64,000 nt of DNA from Paracoccaceae bacterium (GCA_014872875.1 WKFI01000005.1:496001-560000), one strand, 5' to 3'; positions 36,104 through 45,910 are shown, counted from the stretch's first letter. The notes: generated by a model from the sequence alone, not told the origin. Program-made: numbers and translations.

Positions 36104-36186
36104 GATATGTCCAGTCTAACGTGATGCGTGTCAAATTCCAGTCACGGGATCGTGGCACCATGAAATGGAACATATGAGGACTTGAA

Positions 36187-36477
36187 ATGAGCGACATTCT
36201 TGAACAGGCCGCGGCCGAACTGAACGGCAAGATCGGCGACAGCGGTTTTGACGCGTCTGCAAAATTCGAAATCTCGGATCTGGGCGCGATTGTCCTGGAT
36301 ACCGATGGTGCGCGGGTGTCCGACGAAGAAGCCGACGTGACCCTGACCGCGGATGCCGAAACCTTTCAGGCCATGATCTCGGGCGAACTGAACCCGACCA
36401 GCGCCTTCATGACCGGCAAGCTGACGGTGGATGGCGATATGGGAATTGCCATGAAATTGGCGTCGGTCCTGGCCTGA
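36187..36477 (+). CDS. SCP2 sterol-binding-domain protein
   Basis: A 96-residue single-domain SCP2 protein (DASAKFEISDLGAIVLD, VTLTADAETFQAMISGELNPTSAFM, LTVDGDMGIAMKLASVL). Such proteins bind lipids or acyl-CoAs in the cytoplasm. Its stop overlaps the next start (TGATG), coupling it to a lysophospholipase-like hydrolase. The lipid link is thus supported by both family and context. Confidence 0.9.
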   Translation: MSDILEQAAAELNGKIGDSGFDASAKFEISDLGAIVLDTDGARVSDEEADVTLTADAETFQAMISGELNPTSAFMTGKLTVDGDMGIAMKLASVLA

Positions 36478-37448
36478 TGAAGGGAACGCCGGCCCCGTTC
36501 TTTGCCGATGTGGCCGGTGGCCCCGACGGCGGATGTGCCTACTGGGTGACCACTCAGGATGATGTACGCATTCGTGTCGGCGTCTGGACGCATGAAAAGG
36601 CGGCCAAGGGAACCATCCTTATGTTCCCGGGCCGCACGGAATATATCGAAAAATACGGCGATTTCGCACGCGAGATGCAGGATCGCGGATATTCAACGCT
36701 GGCAATAGACTGGCGTGGTCAGGGGCTGGCTGATCGGCTCTTGCCCAATCGCAGCCTGGGACATGTGGGTGAATTCACTGATTATCAGTGGGACGTGGCG
36801 GCCGCATTGCGGCTGGCCCAACATCTTGAGCTTCCCGAGCCTTGGCACCTGGTTGGACATTCCATGGGCGGCGCCATCGGATTGCGCGCCGTGATGGATG
36901 GTACCCCTGCGGTATCATGCTGCTTCACAGGACCAATGTGGGGCATCTACATGTCGCCAGCCATGCGGCCCGCCAGTTTTTTCATGACGACATTCGGCCC
37001 GTTTCTGGGACTTGGGACGACCAAGGTACCGACCACTCCGGACAGCGGTTATGTGCTGGAAAGCGCGTTCGAAGACAACACGCTGACCACCGATCCGCAG
37101 ATGTTCAAAATGATGCAGGAGCAATTGCAGGCCCATCCTGATCTCACTCTCGGCGGCCCGACCATCCGGTGGCTCAGCCAAGGTGTCGCAGAATGCAATC
37201 GGTTGTCCAGACGCCCATCGCCGGATCTGCCGTGCATCACTTTTCTTGGAACAAATGAACGGATCGTCGATGTACCTGCCATCCACAAACGGATGGAAAT
37301 TTGGCCGCGCGGGGTTTTGGAGCTGATCGAAGGCGGCGAGCATGAGGTGATCATGGAGGCCCCTGCCATCCGGATTGGCGTCTTTGATCGCATGGCCGTC
37401 TTTTTTGACAAACACGGGCACACGGCGACTGCGGGCGCCGCCCTCTAG
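36477..37448 (+). CDS. Alpha/beta hydrolase, lysophospholipase-like
   Basis: A 323-residue Hydrolase_4/PldB-type protein. The nucleophile elbow is GHSMGG (about residue 129), the oxyanion region is FPGRTEYIEKYGDF, and the late catalytic His is in EGGEHEVIMEA. It probably cleaves an acyl glycerol or lysophospholipid. Start ATG 36477 shares its first base with the stop of the SCP2 gene. Confidence 0.87.
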   Translation: MKGTPAPFFADVAGGPDGGCAYWVTTQDDVRIRVGVWTHEKAAKGTILMFPGRTEYIEKYGDFAREMQDRGYSTLAIDWRGQGLADRLLPNRSLGHVGEFTDYQWDVAAALRLAQHLELPEPWHLVGHSMGGAIGLRAVMDGTPAVSCCFTGPMWGIYMSPAMRPASFFMTTFGPFLGLGTTKVPTTPDSGYVLESAFEDNTLTTDPQMFKMMQEQLQAHPDLTLGGPTIRWLSQGVAECNRLSRRPSPDLPCITFLGTNERIVDVPAIHKRMEIWPRGVLELIEGGEHEVIMEAPAIRIGVFDRMAVFFDKHGHTATAGAAL

Positions 37449-37546
37449 GGTCAGCTTGTGCATTCCGACAGTGTTTGTTCCAGCCCCGCTTGAGGTCCGC
37501 CCCACAGCGCCTTAGATGTTGGGCAACACATCAGACGAGGTGATCC

Positions 37547-39367
37547 ATGTTCCAACTTCCCTTCCCCGTTCGCGACGCCAATGCGGGCGCTGGCTCCGAT
37601 GGTCTGGGCAACCTGCCCGAATGGGACCTGACCGATCTTTATGCCAGTGAAGACGCCCCTGAACTGGCCCGGGACCTGGATTGGCTGGAAGGGGAATGTG
37701 CAAGCTTTGCAAGCGATTACGAAGGCAAACTGGCGGAACTTGACGCTGCTAGTCTGCTGAACTGCGTTGCTCGCAACGAAAAGATCAACGCCATCGCCGG
37801 CCGCATCATGTCGTTTGCCGGGCTGCGGTATTACCAGCTGACCACAGATGCGGAGCGCGCCAAGTTCCTGTCGGACATGCAGGAGAAGATCACCGTCTTC
37901 ACCACGCCTCTGGTGTTCTTCACGCTGGAAATCAACCGCATCGACGATGGGGTTCTCAAGGCCCATTTCGACGCCAATGCCGATCTGGCGCGCTATGAGC
38001 CCGTCTTCCGCCGCATCCGCGCGATGAAGCCCTATCAGCTGAGCGATGAGCTGGAAAAGTTCATGCATGATCTGGGTGTCGTGGGCGACGCCTGGGAAAA
38101 GCTGTTTGACGAAACCATTGCCGGACTGACCTTCACCGTGGATGGGGAAGAGCTGAACATCGAAGGCACGCTGAACCTGCTCACCGAACAGGATCGCACC
38201 AAACGCGAAGCGGCAAGCCACGAACTGGCCCGCGTCTTTGCCGACAACATCAAGACCTTTGCGCGTGTTCACAACACGCAGGCCAAAGAAAAAGAAATCA
38301 TCGACCGCTGGCGCGGGATGCCCTCGGCCCAGACTGGACGTCACCTGTCCAATGACGTGGAACCCGAAGTGGTCGAGGCGCTGCGCGAGGCGGTTGTCGC
38401 CGCCTACCCCAAGCTGAGCCACCGGTATTACGAGCTGAAGCGTAAATGGCTGGGTCTGGATGTCATGCAGGTCTGGGACCGCAATGCGCCTCTGCCGATG
38501 GAAGACACACGCACCGTGGGTTGGGGCGAGGCCGAGAACCTTGTCATGGACGCCTACAACGCGTTTGATCCGCGCATGGGAGAGATTGCTGCGCCGTTCT
38601 TTTCCAAAGGTTGGATTGATGCCGAAGTCAAACCGGGCAAGGCCCCCGGTGCCTTTGCCCATCCCACGGTGACGGATGTCCACCCTTATGTGATGCTCAA
38701 TTATCTGGGCAAACCGCGCGACGTGATGACGCTTGCGCATGAGTTGGGTCATGGCGTGCATCAGGTGTTGGCCGCCGAGCAGGGTGAAATGCTGTCGTCG
38801 ACACCGCTGACCCTGGCGGAAACCGCATCGGTGTTTGGCGAAATGCTGACCTTCCGCAAAATGCTGGACGCAGCTGAGACACAGGAACAGCGCAAGGTGC
38901 TGCTGGCGGGCAAAGTCGAAGACATGATCAATACGGTCGTGCGCCAGATCGCGTTTTATGACTTCGAATGCAAACTGCACGCCGCGCGGGCCGATGGTGA
39001 GCTGACCCCGGACGACATCAATGCCTTGTGGATGAGCGTTCAGGCCGAAAGCCTTGGCCCGGCATTCGAGTTCATGGAAGGCTATGAAACCTTCTGGGCT
39101 TACATCCCGCACTTCGTGCATTCGCCCTTCTACGTCTATGCCTATGCATTCGGCGACGGTTTGGTGAACGCACTTTATTCAGTCTACGCCGGCGGCGCGG
39201 ACGGTTTCGAAGAGAAGTATTTCGACATGCTGCGCGCCGGTGGATCCAAACACCATTCCGAACTTCTGGCGCCTTTCGGCCTCGACGCCTCGGACCCGAA
39301 GTTCTGGGACAAGGGCCTGTCGATGATCTCGGGGTTCATTGATGAACTGGAAGCGATGGAGGAGTGA
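37547..39367 (+). CDS. pepF: M3-family oligoendopeptidase F
   Basis: A 606-residue zinc endopeptidase. The HExxH site is His398-Glu399-Leu-Gly-His402 (LAHELGHGVHQVL) and the third ligand is the Glu in LAETASVFGEML. Other M3B features include HPTVTDVHPYVMLNY. It degrades cytoplasmic oligopeptides. A strong GAGGTGATCC site precedes ATG 37547. The next gene starts inside its stop. Confidence 0.95.
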   Translation: MFQLPFPVRDANAGAGSDGLGNLPEWDLTDLYASEDAPELARDLDWLEGECASFASDYEGKLAELDAASLLNCVARNEKINAIAGRIMSFAGLRYYQLTTDAERAKFLSDMQEKITVFTTPLVFFTLEINRIDDGVLKAHFDANADLARYEPVFRRIRAMKPYQLSDELEKFMHDLGVVGDAWEKLFDETIAGLTFTVDGEELNIEGTLNLLTEQDRTKREAASHELARVFADNIKTFARVHNTQAKEKEIIDRWRGMPSAQTGRHLSNDVEPEVVEALREAVVAAYPKLSHRYYELKRKWLGLDVMQVWDRNAPLPMEDTRTVGWGEAENLVMDAYNAFDPRMGEIAAPFFSKGWIDAEVKPGKAPGAFAHPTVTDVHPYVMLNYLGKPRDVMTLAHELGHGVHQVLAAEQGEMLSSTPLTLAETASVFGEMLTFRKMLDAAETQEQRKVLLAGKVEDMINTVVRQIAFYDFECKLHAARADGELTPDDINALWMSVQAESLGPAFEFMEGYETFWAYIPHFVHSPFYVYAYAFGDGLVNALYSVYAGGADGFEEKYFDMLRAGGSKHHSELLAPFGLDASDPKFWDKGLSMISGFIDELEAMEE

Positions 39368-39843
39368 GGCCCGGTCTCAGCCTTTTCCCGGTCGGTTCAG
39401 ACGAATTTGAAAAGGTGTCATCGGTCCAGGTGACACCTGATCAGATACGGTTTTCCGGCACGGTACTTGATGCCTTTGACGATGCCGAAGAGGGCGTGGA
39501 TTTTCATGGTATTGGGCTGGGCGACCTTGCTGTCGGCTTCTTCAAGATCGACCGCTTCTATGCCTCGCGATTTCCTTTTGTAGAATGTTCGGAACTGGGG
39601 CTCAGGGCCTTTATGGTTGACCGGGACCAGCAAGGCAAAGGGCTGGCCACTGATACCGTACGCGCCTTGCCCGGCTATTTGCGGCAGCTGTATCCGAACG
39701 CAACCGCGCTGGTGCTGACCGTCAACTTGGCCAATCCCGGTGCCATTGCCTGTTACCTGAAGGGCGGGTTTGCCGACACGGGCGAGATCTGGCCGCATGG
39801 CAGCGCAGGGCCACAACACATCATGCGAATGACCCTGGCCTGA
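39364..39843 (+). CDS. GNAT-family N-acetyltransferase
   Basis: A 159-residue protein beginning with GTG, whose bases overlap the pepF stop (GTGA). The acetyl-CoA loop is in FMVDRDQQGKGLATDTVRAL (about residues 79-98), followed by a typical ANPGAIACYLKGGF motif. Substrate unknown. Coupling to pepF suggests a peptide, amino-acid or protein N-terminal target, which is speculative. Confidence 0.82.
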   Translation: MRPGLSLFPVGSDEFEKVSSVQVTPDQIRFSGTVLDAFDDAEEGVDFHGIGLGDLAVGFFKIDRFYASRFPFVECSELGLRAFMVDRDQQGKGLATDTVRALPGYLRQLYPNATALVLTVNLANPGAIACYLKGGFADTGEIWPHGSAGPQHIMRMTLA

Positions 39844-39936
39844 CCCCTCCGCCCCAGATCATTGACATTCAAGTTTTAATACATAACTACTTTCGAATAT
39901 CAAACGCGCGAAGCTTCTCATCGAGGAGGTTCGACA

Positions 39937-41313
39937 ATGGCGGACACCAGCAGCACGACCAAGATCAACGGGGTGACGACAACCGCTTCCCCGGTGAAGG
40001 GGACGACCGGTGACGATACGGTTTTTACAACCGCCGGCAGCATCGGCGGCGTACCGGATTTGCCCAAGGTTTATGGCCTGGCCGGCAACGACGAATTCTC
40101 CGGACCTGGCCTGCTTTATGGCGGTCCTGGTCACGATCTGTTTTTTGGTTATGGCGTGTCAGATCCCAAGCATGCCTCCCATCATTATGGCGGGATCGGA
40201 AATGATGCCTTCATCGACCGGGAAGGTTCATCGGTTTACCATGGTGGCAAGGGCGCCGACCTGTTCCAGAACTACATTCTTACGGAATACGTGAACCTGA
40301 CCGGCCCTGCCGACACGGACGAAGTTTATTTGGGCGTCGGGCGGGACATCGCGACGATCTTGAACTCTTGGTATTCCGGTCCGGATGGATACTTTTTTGC
40401 GCCACGCCACCTGCATGTCGATGGCGGCCCGGGCATCGATCTGCTCAACGTGTTCCATTATTCCTACCCGCTCAACGATCCGCTGAAGGCGCATCTGGAC
40501 TTTGCATCGATCGCCCATGGCAACAACACCATCACGATGGGCGGCAAGTGGAAGACCCTTACCAATTTTGAACAGTTCGTCGTCGAATACGGCTCTCCCC
40601 GGTTGGAGCACGTGACGTTCGGCAAATACTCCGACCTGTTCTATTGGAAAGGCAACACCAAGAAAGACCAGGTCATCACCACCCATCTGGGCGGCGGCGA
40701 CGACCTTCTGAAAACCGCAGGTGAAGCCACGAAGAACATTGTCTATGGCGGCAAGGGCAGCGATTTGCTGATCTCGACTGGCGGTAACTCCGACACGCGG
40801 CGGGACAAACTGATTGGCGGCGCGGATGATGACCTGCTGTTTGTCGGAACAAACGCCGTGCAGCATCATCTGGTGGACCTGATCGGAGGCGCGGGTGCGG
40901 ATACCTTTGTTCTGCAGCGCGGCTATTCACAGGACATTCGGGTGATCGACTTTGACGCGACACAAGACCGGTTGGTCGTGGACGCTTTGCATTCAATGGA
41001 ATGGCCAATTCTCAAGGGTATCCTGACCGAGCGCCAACTGATCGAAGACCGGTTGGACATAGCGCTGGCAAACCCGCTGGGTGGGTGGAAGCAGGTGACC
41101 GAGGCAGACATAACCCGTCGGGAAAACGACAAGCGTATCCAGATCGTGATCGATCATGATCAGAACCACGCAAACGGCATTGATTTTGAGTTGATGTACA
41201 AACACTCCACCCAGGTGGCCAAGGTGCGGATCAATCAGGATGATCCCTTTGAAGTTCTGGCGCGCTTTCAAGGCACGCCAGACCTGCATGCGGATGATTT
41301 CCTGTTTCTTTGA
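39937..41313 (+). CDS. RTX-like calcium-binding repeat protein
   Basis: A 458-residue acidic protein with scattered hemolysin-type GGxGxD-like units (GLAGNDEFSGPGLLYGGPGHDLFFG, YHGGKGADLF, VYGGKGSDLL, LIGGADDDLLFVG, LIGGAGADTFVL; each quoted in part). It has no N-terminal signal peptide, as expected for type I secretion via a C-terminal signal. The terminal FQGTPDLHADDFLFL is hydrophobic, as in such signals. GAGGAGG precedes the start. No type I exporter genes are adjacent. It may act as an extracellular matrix or adhesive protein. Confidence 0.78.
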   Translation: MADTSSTTKINGVTTTASPVKGTTGDDTVFTTAGSIGGVPDLPKVYGLAGNDEFSGPGLLYGGPGHDLFFGYGVSDPKHASHHYGGIGNDAFIDREGSSVYHGGKGADLFQNYILTEYVNLTGPADTDEVYLGVGRDIATILNSWYSGPDGYFFAPRHLHVDGGPGIDLLNVFHYSYPLNDPLKAHLDFASIAHGNNTITMGGKWKTLTNFEQFVVEYGSPRLEHVTFGKYSDLFYWKGNTKKDQVITTHLGGGDDLLKTAGEATKNIVYGGKGSDLLISTGGNSDTRRDKLIGGADDDLLFVGTNAVQHHLVDLIGGAGADTFVLQRGYSQDIRVIDFDATQDRLVVDALHSMEWPILKGILTERQLIEDRLDIALANPLGGWKQVTEADITRRENDKRIQIVIDHDQNHANGIDFELMYKHSTQVAKVRINQDDPFEVLARFQGTPDLHADDFLFL

Positions 41314-41322
41314 CAAAGACCC

Positions 41323-41343
41323 GGGCCGGGATGTGTCCGGCCC
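41323..41343. terminator. Hairpin between convergent RTX and hydrolase genes
   Basis: GGGCCGG-GATGTGT-CCGGCCC is a perfect 7-bp GC stem placed between two converging stop codons. On the minus strand it is followed by GTCTTTGTC; neither side has a long T-run. It probably ends one or both transcripts. Confidence 0.5.
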
Positions 41344-41357
41344 GATCGCAGTCCTGG

Positions 41358-42200
41358 TTATTTGGACAGGAACGCGCGAATGGCGGCCGTGTATTCATCC
41401 GGTGCCTGGAACGAGGAGAAATGACTGGTGTTCTCCAGCACCAGCAGGTCCGCTCCCGGAATGCTCCCCGCGATCAATTCAGAATGGGCCATCAGAATCG
41501 CTTCGTCATGTTCGCTTTGCACGACCAGTGTTGGCACCGAGATCGCTTTCAACGCCTCGACACCACCTGGTTTCTCGGTTCCCCACATTGTGGCCACGCC
41601 CCCAAGAAATGCTTCGAACCCGTCAGGTGTGGACGACATCGCACCATAGTCTTCGGCCATCATTCCAACATAGGCGCCAAACACCGGATTGGTTTCTACC
41701 GTTGGATCAATGCCGTCCAAGGTAACGTTGCCCGCATGGGCAAAGTGGCTGGCCAGGCGGTCGGGGTTGGTTTGCGAAATAGAGTAACCGATGTTTGCCC
41801 CGTCCGACCATCCGACCAGATGCACCTTCTCAATCCCCAGGTGGTCCATAAGATCCAAGTAATCGTCGGCCAAAAGCTCGTAACCATAGGCGCTGCCGTC
41901 ATTGGTGGATCGACCGTGCCCGCGCGTATCGGCCACGATAACGGTGTAGTCGGCCATCAGATCCGCCACTTGCGCGCCCCAGATATCGCCGTGGGCCAGT
42001 CCGCCATGGATCATCAGGATCGGAACGCCTGCCCCATCCCCGTAGATCGCATAGTACATCTCGATCCCGTTGACCTGCGCCATGCCGCTTTCGCGGGCCT
42101 CCGGCATGGCGGCTTCCGGCGGGATTTCTTTCCAGCGCTCGCTGGCCTGGGCTATCGTCGCTGTCAGCGCAATGGCCGCAGCTGTCAGAATTCGGATCAT
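41358..42200 (-). CDS. Secreted alpha/beta hydrolase
   Basis: A 280-residue protein with a signal peptide (MIRILTAAAIALTATIAQA/SE). Hydrolase motifs include HGGLAHGDIW, DTRGHGRST and the nucleophile-elbow region VGWSDGANIGY. The elbow nucleophile in G-W-S-D-G is Ser, and the late His is in ENTSHFSSF. GGGAGAG precedes ATG 42200. It is divergent from an AraC-type regulator with 106 bases between, which suggests local control. Substrate unknown. Confidence 0.82.
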   Translation of the reverse strand: MIRILTAAAIALTATIAQASERWKEIPPEAAMPEARESGMAQVNGIEMYYAIYGDGAGVPILMIHGGLAHGDIWGAQVADLMADYTVIVADTRGHGRSTNDGSAYGYELLADDYLDLMDHLGIEKVHLVGWSDGANIGYSISQTNPDRLASHFAHAGNVTLDGIDPTVETNPVFGAYVGMMAEDYGAMSSTPDGFEAFLGGVATMWGTEKPGGVEALKAISVPTLVVQSEHDEAILMAHSELIAGSIPGADLLVLENTSHFSSFQAPDEYTAAIRAFLSK

Positions 42201-42306
42201 GTCACTCTCCCTTTTCGGATTGGTCAATTGGAGCTAGTCTCAGTTTACCCAACAGTCAGAGCACAGCGTTACGCCCTGCGCGCAAACAGACCTGAGAGGT
42301 CACGGA

Positions 42307-43299
42307 TTGGAAAACGGCGAAATATCAACCCCTTGGTTTCCAAGCTACGGGTTTTGCGCAAACCGTGATGCGGTGCTGGACCAGCTCTATGACAATTTCG
42401 ACCAACAATCCGAACAGCTGTCCGGTCATGATCAAAGCTATACGCAATTGTCGCCAGGCGCATTTCGGGGGCGGTTTCTTTCTGCCTTTCTGGGGCCCCA
42501 GATCGCGCTCCATATGGAGATCTGCAATCAGGCCATGGAACAGGAGGTTGGCGGCTCGGCCGGGCATTTCAGCCTCGGCGTCGTGCTGAACGACGGTCCG
42601 CCCTTCCTGCTGAATGGCCAGACAATGGGGCCCGGAGACGTGTTGGTTCTACCACCCGGCGGCGCACTGCACATGGTGAGCCCGGCCGGCGGGGCTATTC
42701 TGGCTGTTTCCATAGATACCAGTGCTTTGCTCACCCATCCCGGGTTGGCCGCTCCGGTGGCTGATTGGCTGGCGGGGCTGCACTGCGCGGCCGGACTTTT
42801 GTCTGCGCCAAGCCTTGCAGCCCGGCTGCGCGAAGATGCCGCTTCGGCCCTGGAGAGCGCAAAGGGCACAGAGCTGGAGGCAGAAGTTCTGGGCCACGCA
42901 CTGCTTTCAGGGATCGTCTCGAAGTTGTCTTTGGATTGGAGACCTGCCATCCACGCCCAAACCCAATTCAGCCCCGCCTCCTTTGGCCGGTTCAATCATT
43001 TTCGCAGTCAGATCAACGCCGCTATCCCGGACCTCGAACGACCGAGCCAGATAGATGCTCCCAGACGGTCGGTGGAACATGCCTTTGCCCGGCATCTGTC
43101 CGTGGGGCCATTGACCTATCTGCGTATTCTTCGTCTTCATTCGGTCAAACGCCGACTGCTGGATCCGACCAAGGCGCATCTGACCATCGGTGACATCGCA
43201 GCCGAAAACGGGTTCTGGGATTGGAGCCGTTTCTCCAACCAGTACCGCAAGCATTTCGGCGAATTGCCGTCGGTCACAAGGAAGCGCCTGACGTCCTGA
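42307..43299 (+). CDS. AraC-family transcriptional regulator
   Basis: A 330-residue protein. A cupin-like N-terminal sensor domain (FSLGVVLNDGPPFLLNGQTMGPGDVLVLPPG) is followed by an AraC DNA-binding domain with the second HTH conserved (LTIGDIAAENGFWDWSRFSNQYRKHFGELPS). The only start before the conserved region is TTG 42307, with GAGAGG eight bases upstream. It is divergent from the secreted hydrolase gene, the likely target. Confidence 0.82.
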   Translation: MENGEISTPWFPSYGFCANRDAVLDQLYDNFDQQSEQLSGHDQSYTQLSPGAFRGRFLSAFLGPQIALHMEICNQAMEQEVGGSAGHFSLGVVLNDGPPFLLNGQTMGPGDVLVLPPGGALHMVSPAGGAILAVSIDTSALLTHPGLAAPVADWLAGLHCAAGLLSAPSLAARLREDAASALESAKGTELEAEVLGHALLSGIVSKLSLDWRPAIHAQTQFSPASFGRFNHFRSQINAAIPDLERPSQIDAPRRSVEHAFARHLSVGPLTYLRILRLHSVKRRLLDPTKAHLTIGDIAAENGFWDWSRFSNQYRKHFGELPSVTRKRLTS

Positions 43300-43307
43300 C
43301 GCTTTTC

Positions 43308-43577
43308 TCACTTCAGTTGGCTGTCCTTCGAGCCTCGGCGGTTGATCCCCCCGCGCGCCTTGTAGGCGCCATCACGTTCCTGCTGACACTCGATACAGAG
43401 CTTCACGCCCGGAATGGCAAGGCGGCGCTTCTCGGGAATGGGTTCCTCACATTCGGCGCAATGGGTCAGGCTTTCGCCGACCGGACGCCTGGCGGCCTGC
43501 ATCCGGGCCAGCTCGTCCGAGATTGTCGCCTCGATCTGTTCACTGACGGCCCCGTCGCGTGCCCATCCACCAGCCAT
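43308..43577 (-). CDS. DksA/TraR-type zinc-finger protein
   Basis: An 89-residue protein with the four-cysteine finger CAECEEPIPEKRR...CIECQQERD and an N-terminal helical pair (SEQIEATISDELARMQAAR). It is shorter than DksA and resembles the YbiI/TraR group that binds the RNA polymerase secondary channel. ATG 43577 gives the family-like length; the upstream open frame shows no homology and is rejected. Confidence 0.82.
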   Translation of the reverse strand: MAGGWARDGAVSEQIEATISDELARMQAARRPVGESLTHCAECEEPIPEKRRLAIPGVKLCIECQQERDGAYKARGGINRRGSKDSQLK

Positions 43578-43780
43578 GGCTTTGACCCCTTCCCGACCAA
43601 AACACCCCTTGTGCGTACAGGACCGAAAGCTAAGCATGGCAACAAGAGAAGCGCAAGGTTGGCAAACACAACCAATCAACCCTGCGATCGACAGCCCCAA
43701 GAGCGACCCAACGTTCGGGTTGAATGACCCCAAGTGGGCGATAGCCTGCAACCAACGTAATTTCAAAGAAAGACTTCAAA

Positions 43781-44953
43781 ATGAGAACACTGGGGAAATG
43801 GCTGGGCCGGTTGCTGGGCCTGCTGATCATCGCGCTTGGGTTGATAGCGATGATTGCTCCGGCTGAAGTCGAAAAATCTCGCAACGTGGTCAAACCCCAT
43901 GACCCCTATCCGGTATCCGATGCCGCCGCCGCGCTGCATGCGGACATGGTGATCGGCGACTGGCATGCGGATCCGCTCTTGTGGAAGCGCGATCTGACAC
44001 GACGGGGCAATCGCGGCCACGTGGACATCCCCCGCCTGATCGAAGGCAATGTGGCCGTGCAGGTTTTCACCGCCGTCACAAAGTCTCCCGCCGGGCAGAA
44101 CTATGACCAGAACGACAGCGAGGCGATGGACAATATCACGCTTCTGGCTGTCGCACAGCTGTGGCCGGTTCGTGCGTGGAGTTCACTGTATGAACGCGCT
44201 CTGTTTCAGGCCAAGAAACTGCATGATTTCGAAGCCTGGTCCAACGGGCAGTTGAAAATTATCCGCACAGCCGCGGATCTGGAGGCGGTTCTGGCAGCCA
44301 AGCAGGCAGGAGAACCGATTGTCGGTGGCATTCTGGGGATCGAGGGCGCGCACCCGCTGGAAGGAGATCTGGACAAGCTGCAAGGCCTGCAGGACGCAGG
44401 CTATCGGCTGATCGCCTTGCAGCATTTCTTTGACAATGATCTCGGCGGCTCCCTGCATGGAGCCAGTGGTCAGGGACTGACTGACTTCGGCAAAGAGGTG
44501 GTACGGGCCGTGGCCGACCGCAACCTGATCCTGGATCTGGCGCATTCCAGCGAACAGGTCGTGCGCGACGTGATGGACATGACAGATATGCCGCTGGTGC
44601 TGAGCCACACGGGCATTCATTCGCATTGCATGGTCAAACGCAACATTCACGACCAACTGATGCGAGACATTGCCTCGACCGGAGGAGTGATCGGGATCGG
44701 TTATTGGGCAGATGTGACCTGTGATGACAGCCCAACGGGCATCGCCAAGACCATCAAGGTCGCGATCCGGGTCGTGGGTGAAGATCATGTCTCGCTGGGC
44801 TCGGACTTCGACGGATCGGTGACCACAGCGATGGACACATCCGAGCTGGCGGCCCTGACCCATGCTCTGCTGGAAGAAGGTGTGACCGAGCAGCAGATCC
44901 GTAAGGTCATGGGTGAAAACATGATCCGGGTTCTGCGGGCACGACTCAAGTAA
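43781..44953 (+). CDS. Membrane-anchored renal-dipeptidase-like M19 peptidase
   Basis: A 390-residue protein with an N-terminal membrane span (about residues 9-28). An M19 dipeptidase domain follows: His62 and Asp64 in GDWHADPLLW, the bridging Glu in GIEGAHPLEGDL, later His ligands in LVLSHTGIHSHC, and the GSDFDGSV motif. It hydrolyses dipeptides, probably on the periplasmic face. A strong terminator follows. Confidence 0.9.
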   Translation: MRTLGKWLGRLLGLLIIALGLIAMIAPAEVEKSRNVVKPHDPYPVSDAAAALHADMVIGDWHADPLLWKRDLTRRGNRGHVDIPRLIEGNVAVQVFTAVTKSPAGQNYDQNDSEAMDNITLLAVAQLWPVRAWSSLYERALFQAKKLHDFEAWSNGQLKIIRTAADLEAVLAAKQAGEPIVGGILGIEGAHPLEGDLDKLQGLQDAGYRLIALQHFFDNDLGGSLHGASGQGLTDFGKEVVRAVADRNLILDLAHSSEQVVRDVMDMTDMPLVLSHTGIHSHCMVKRNIHDQLMRDIASTGGVIGIGYWADVTCDDSPTGIAKTIKVAIRVVGEDHVSLGSDFDGSVTTAMDTSELAALTHALLEEGVTEQQIRKVMGENMIRVLRARLK

Positions 44954-44963
44954 GCTTCACAAG

Positions 44964-44998
44964 AAAACGCCCCGGTGTGGGCCGGGGCGTTTCTTTTC
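44964..44998. terminator. Terminator shared by the M19 peptidase gene and rpoH
   Basis: A 10-bp GC-rich stem AACGCCCCGG / CCGGGGCGTT (44966-44991) is flanked by A residues on the left and TTCTTTTC on the right. It lies between the converging stops and can serve the rightward peptidase gene well and the leftward rpoH less strongly. Confidence 0.82.
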
Positions 44999-45013
44999 AT
45001 GATCTTAGGTTGA

Positions 45014-45910
45014 TCAGTGGTTGTTCAACATACCCTTTTCGCGGGCCAGGTCACGCATTTTTTTCTGAAGCTTTTCGAACGCGCGAACTTCGATCTGACG
45101 AATACGTTCCCGGCTGACGCCGTATTGAACGCTCAGATCTTCCAGCGTTTTGGGCTGATCGGACAAGCGACGTTCGGTCAGAATGTCCTTTTCCCGGTCG
45201 TTCAGCACATCCAGCGAAGCAGCCAAAAGCTCGCGACGGGCTTCCATCTCATCACGTGCTTCGTAGTCACCGGCCTGGTCGGCATCTTCGTCCTCCAGCC
45301 AGTCCTGCCATTGCATCGCACCTTCGCCTTCGGTGCCGACGGTCGCATTCAAAGACGCGTCACCGCCCGACATACGCCGGTTCATGCTGATCACTTCGTC
45401 CTCGGTCACGCCCAGATCATTCGCGATCTGTTTGACGTTCTCAGGGCGCAGGTCGCCTTCTTCCAATGCACCGATACGGGCCTTTGCCTTGCGCAGGTTG
45501 AAGAACAGTTTTTTCTGCGCGCTGGTGGTGCCCAGTTTCACAAGTGACCAGGATCGCAGAATATACTCCTGGATCGAGGCGCGGATCCACCACATCGCAT
45601 ATGTCGCCAGACGGAAACCTTTTTCCGGGTCAAAGCGTTTTACCGCCTGCATCAGGCCAACATTCGCCTCGGAAATCACCTCGGCCTGCGGCAACCCATA
45701 GCCGCGATAGCCCATGGCGATCTTGGCGGCGAGTCGCAGATGTGACGTCACCATTTTATGTGCGGCCTGGGTGTCCTGTTCTTCCACCCAACGTTTGGCC
45801 AGCATGTATTCCTCTTCCGGCTCCAGCAACGGAAACTTGCGGATTTCCTGCATATAGCGGTTCAGACCGCCTTCAGGCGTCGGAGCGGGCAGATTTGCGT
45901 AATTGGCCAT
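45014..45910 (-). CDS. rpoH: RNA polymerase heat-shock sigma factor RpoH
   Basis: A 298-residue sigma-70-family protein. Region 2 includes LRLAAKIAMGYRGYGLPQAE and FRLATYAMWWIRASIQEYIL. The RpoH box QKKLFFNLRKAK follows, and region 4 has LEDLSVQYGVSRERIRQIE. It directs polymerase to heat-shock promoters. ATG 45910 (MANYANLP) has a GGGAGGGA site; the upstream in-frame start lies in the promoter region. A sigma-32-type promoter just upstream suggests positive autoregulation. Confidence 0.95.
   Translation of the reverse strand: MANYANLPAPTPEGGLNRYMQEIRKFPLLEPEEEYMLAKRWVEEQDTQAAHKMVTSHLRLAAKIAMGYRGYGLPQAEVISEANVGLMQAVKRFDPEKGFRLATYAMWWIRASIQEYILRSWSLVKLGTTSAQKKLFFNLRKAKARIGALEEGDLRPENVKQIANDLGVTEDEVISMNRRMSGGDASLNATVGTEGEGAMQWQDWLEDEDADQAGDYEARDEMEARRELLAASLDVLNDREKDILTERRLSDQPKTLEDLSVQYGVSRERIRQIEVRAFEKLQKKMRDLAREKGMLNNH

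Noticed and set aside
37451-39121. A 556-residue minus-strand frame opposite pepF
   Set aside because: pepF has an intact HExxH site and a strong ribosome-binding site; the antisense product resembles nothing.
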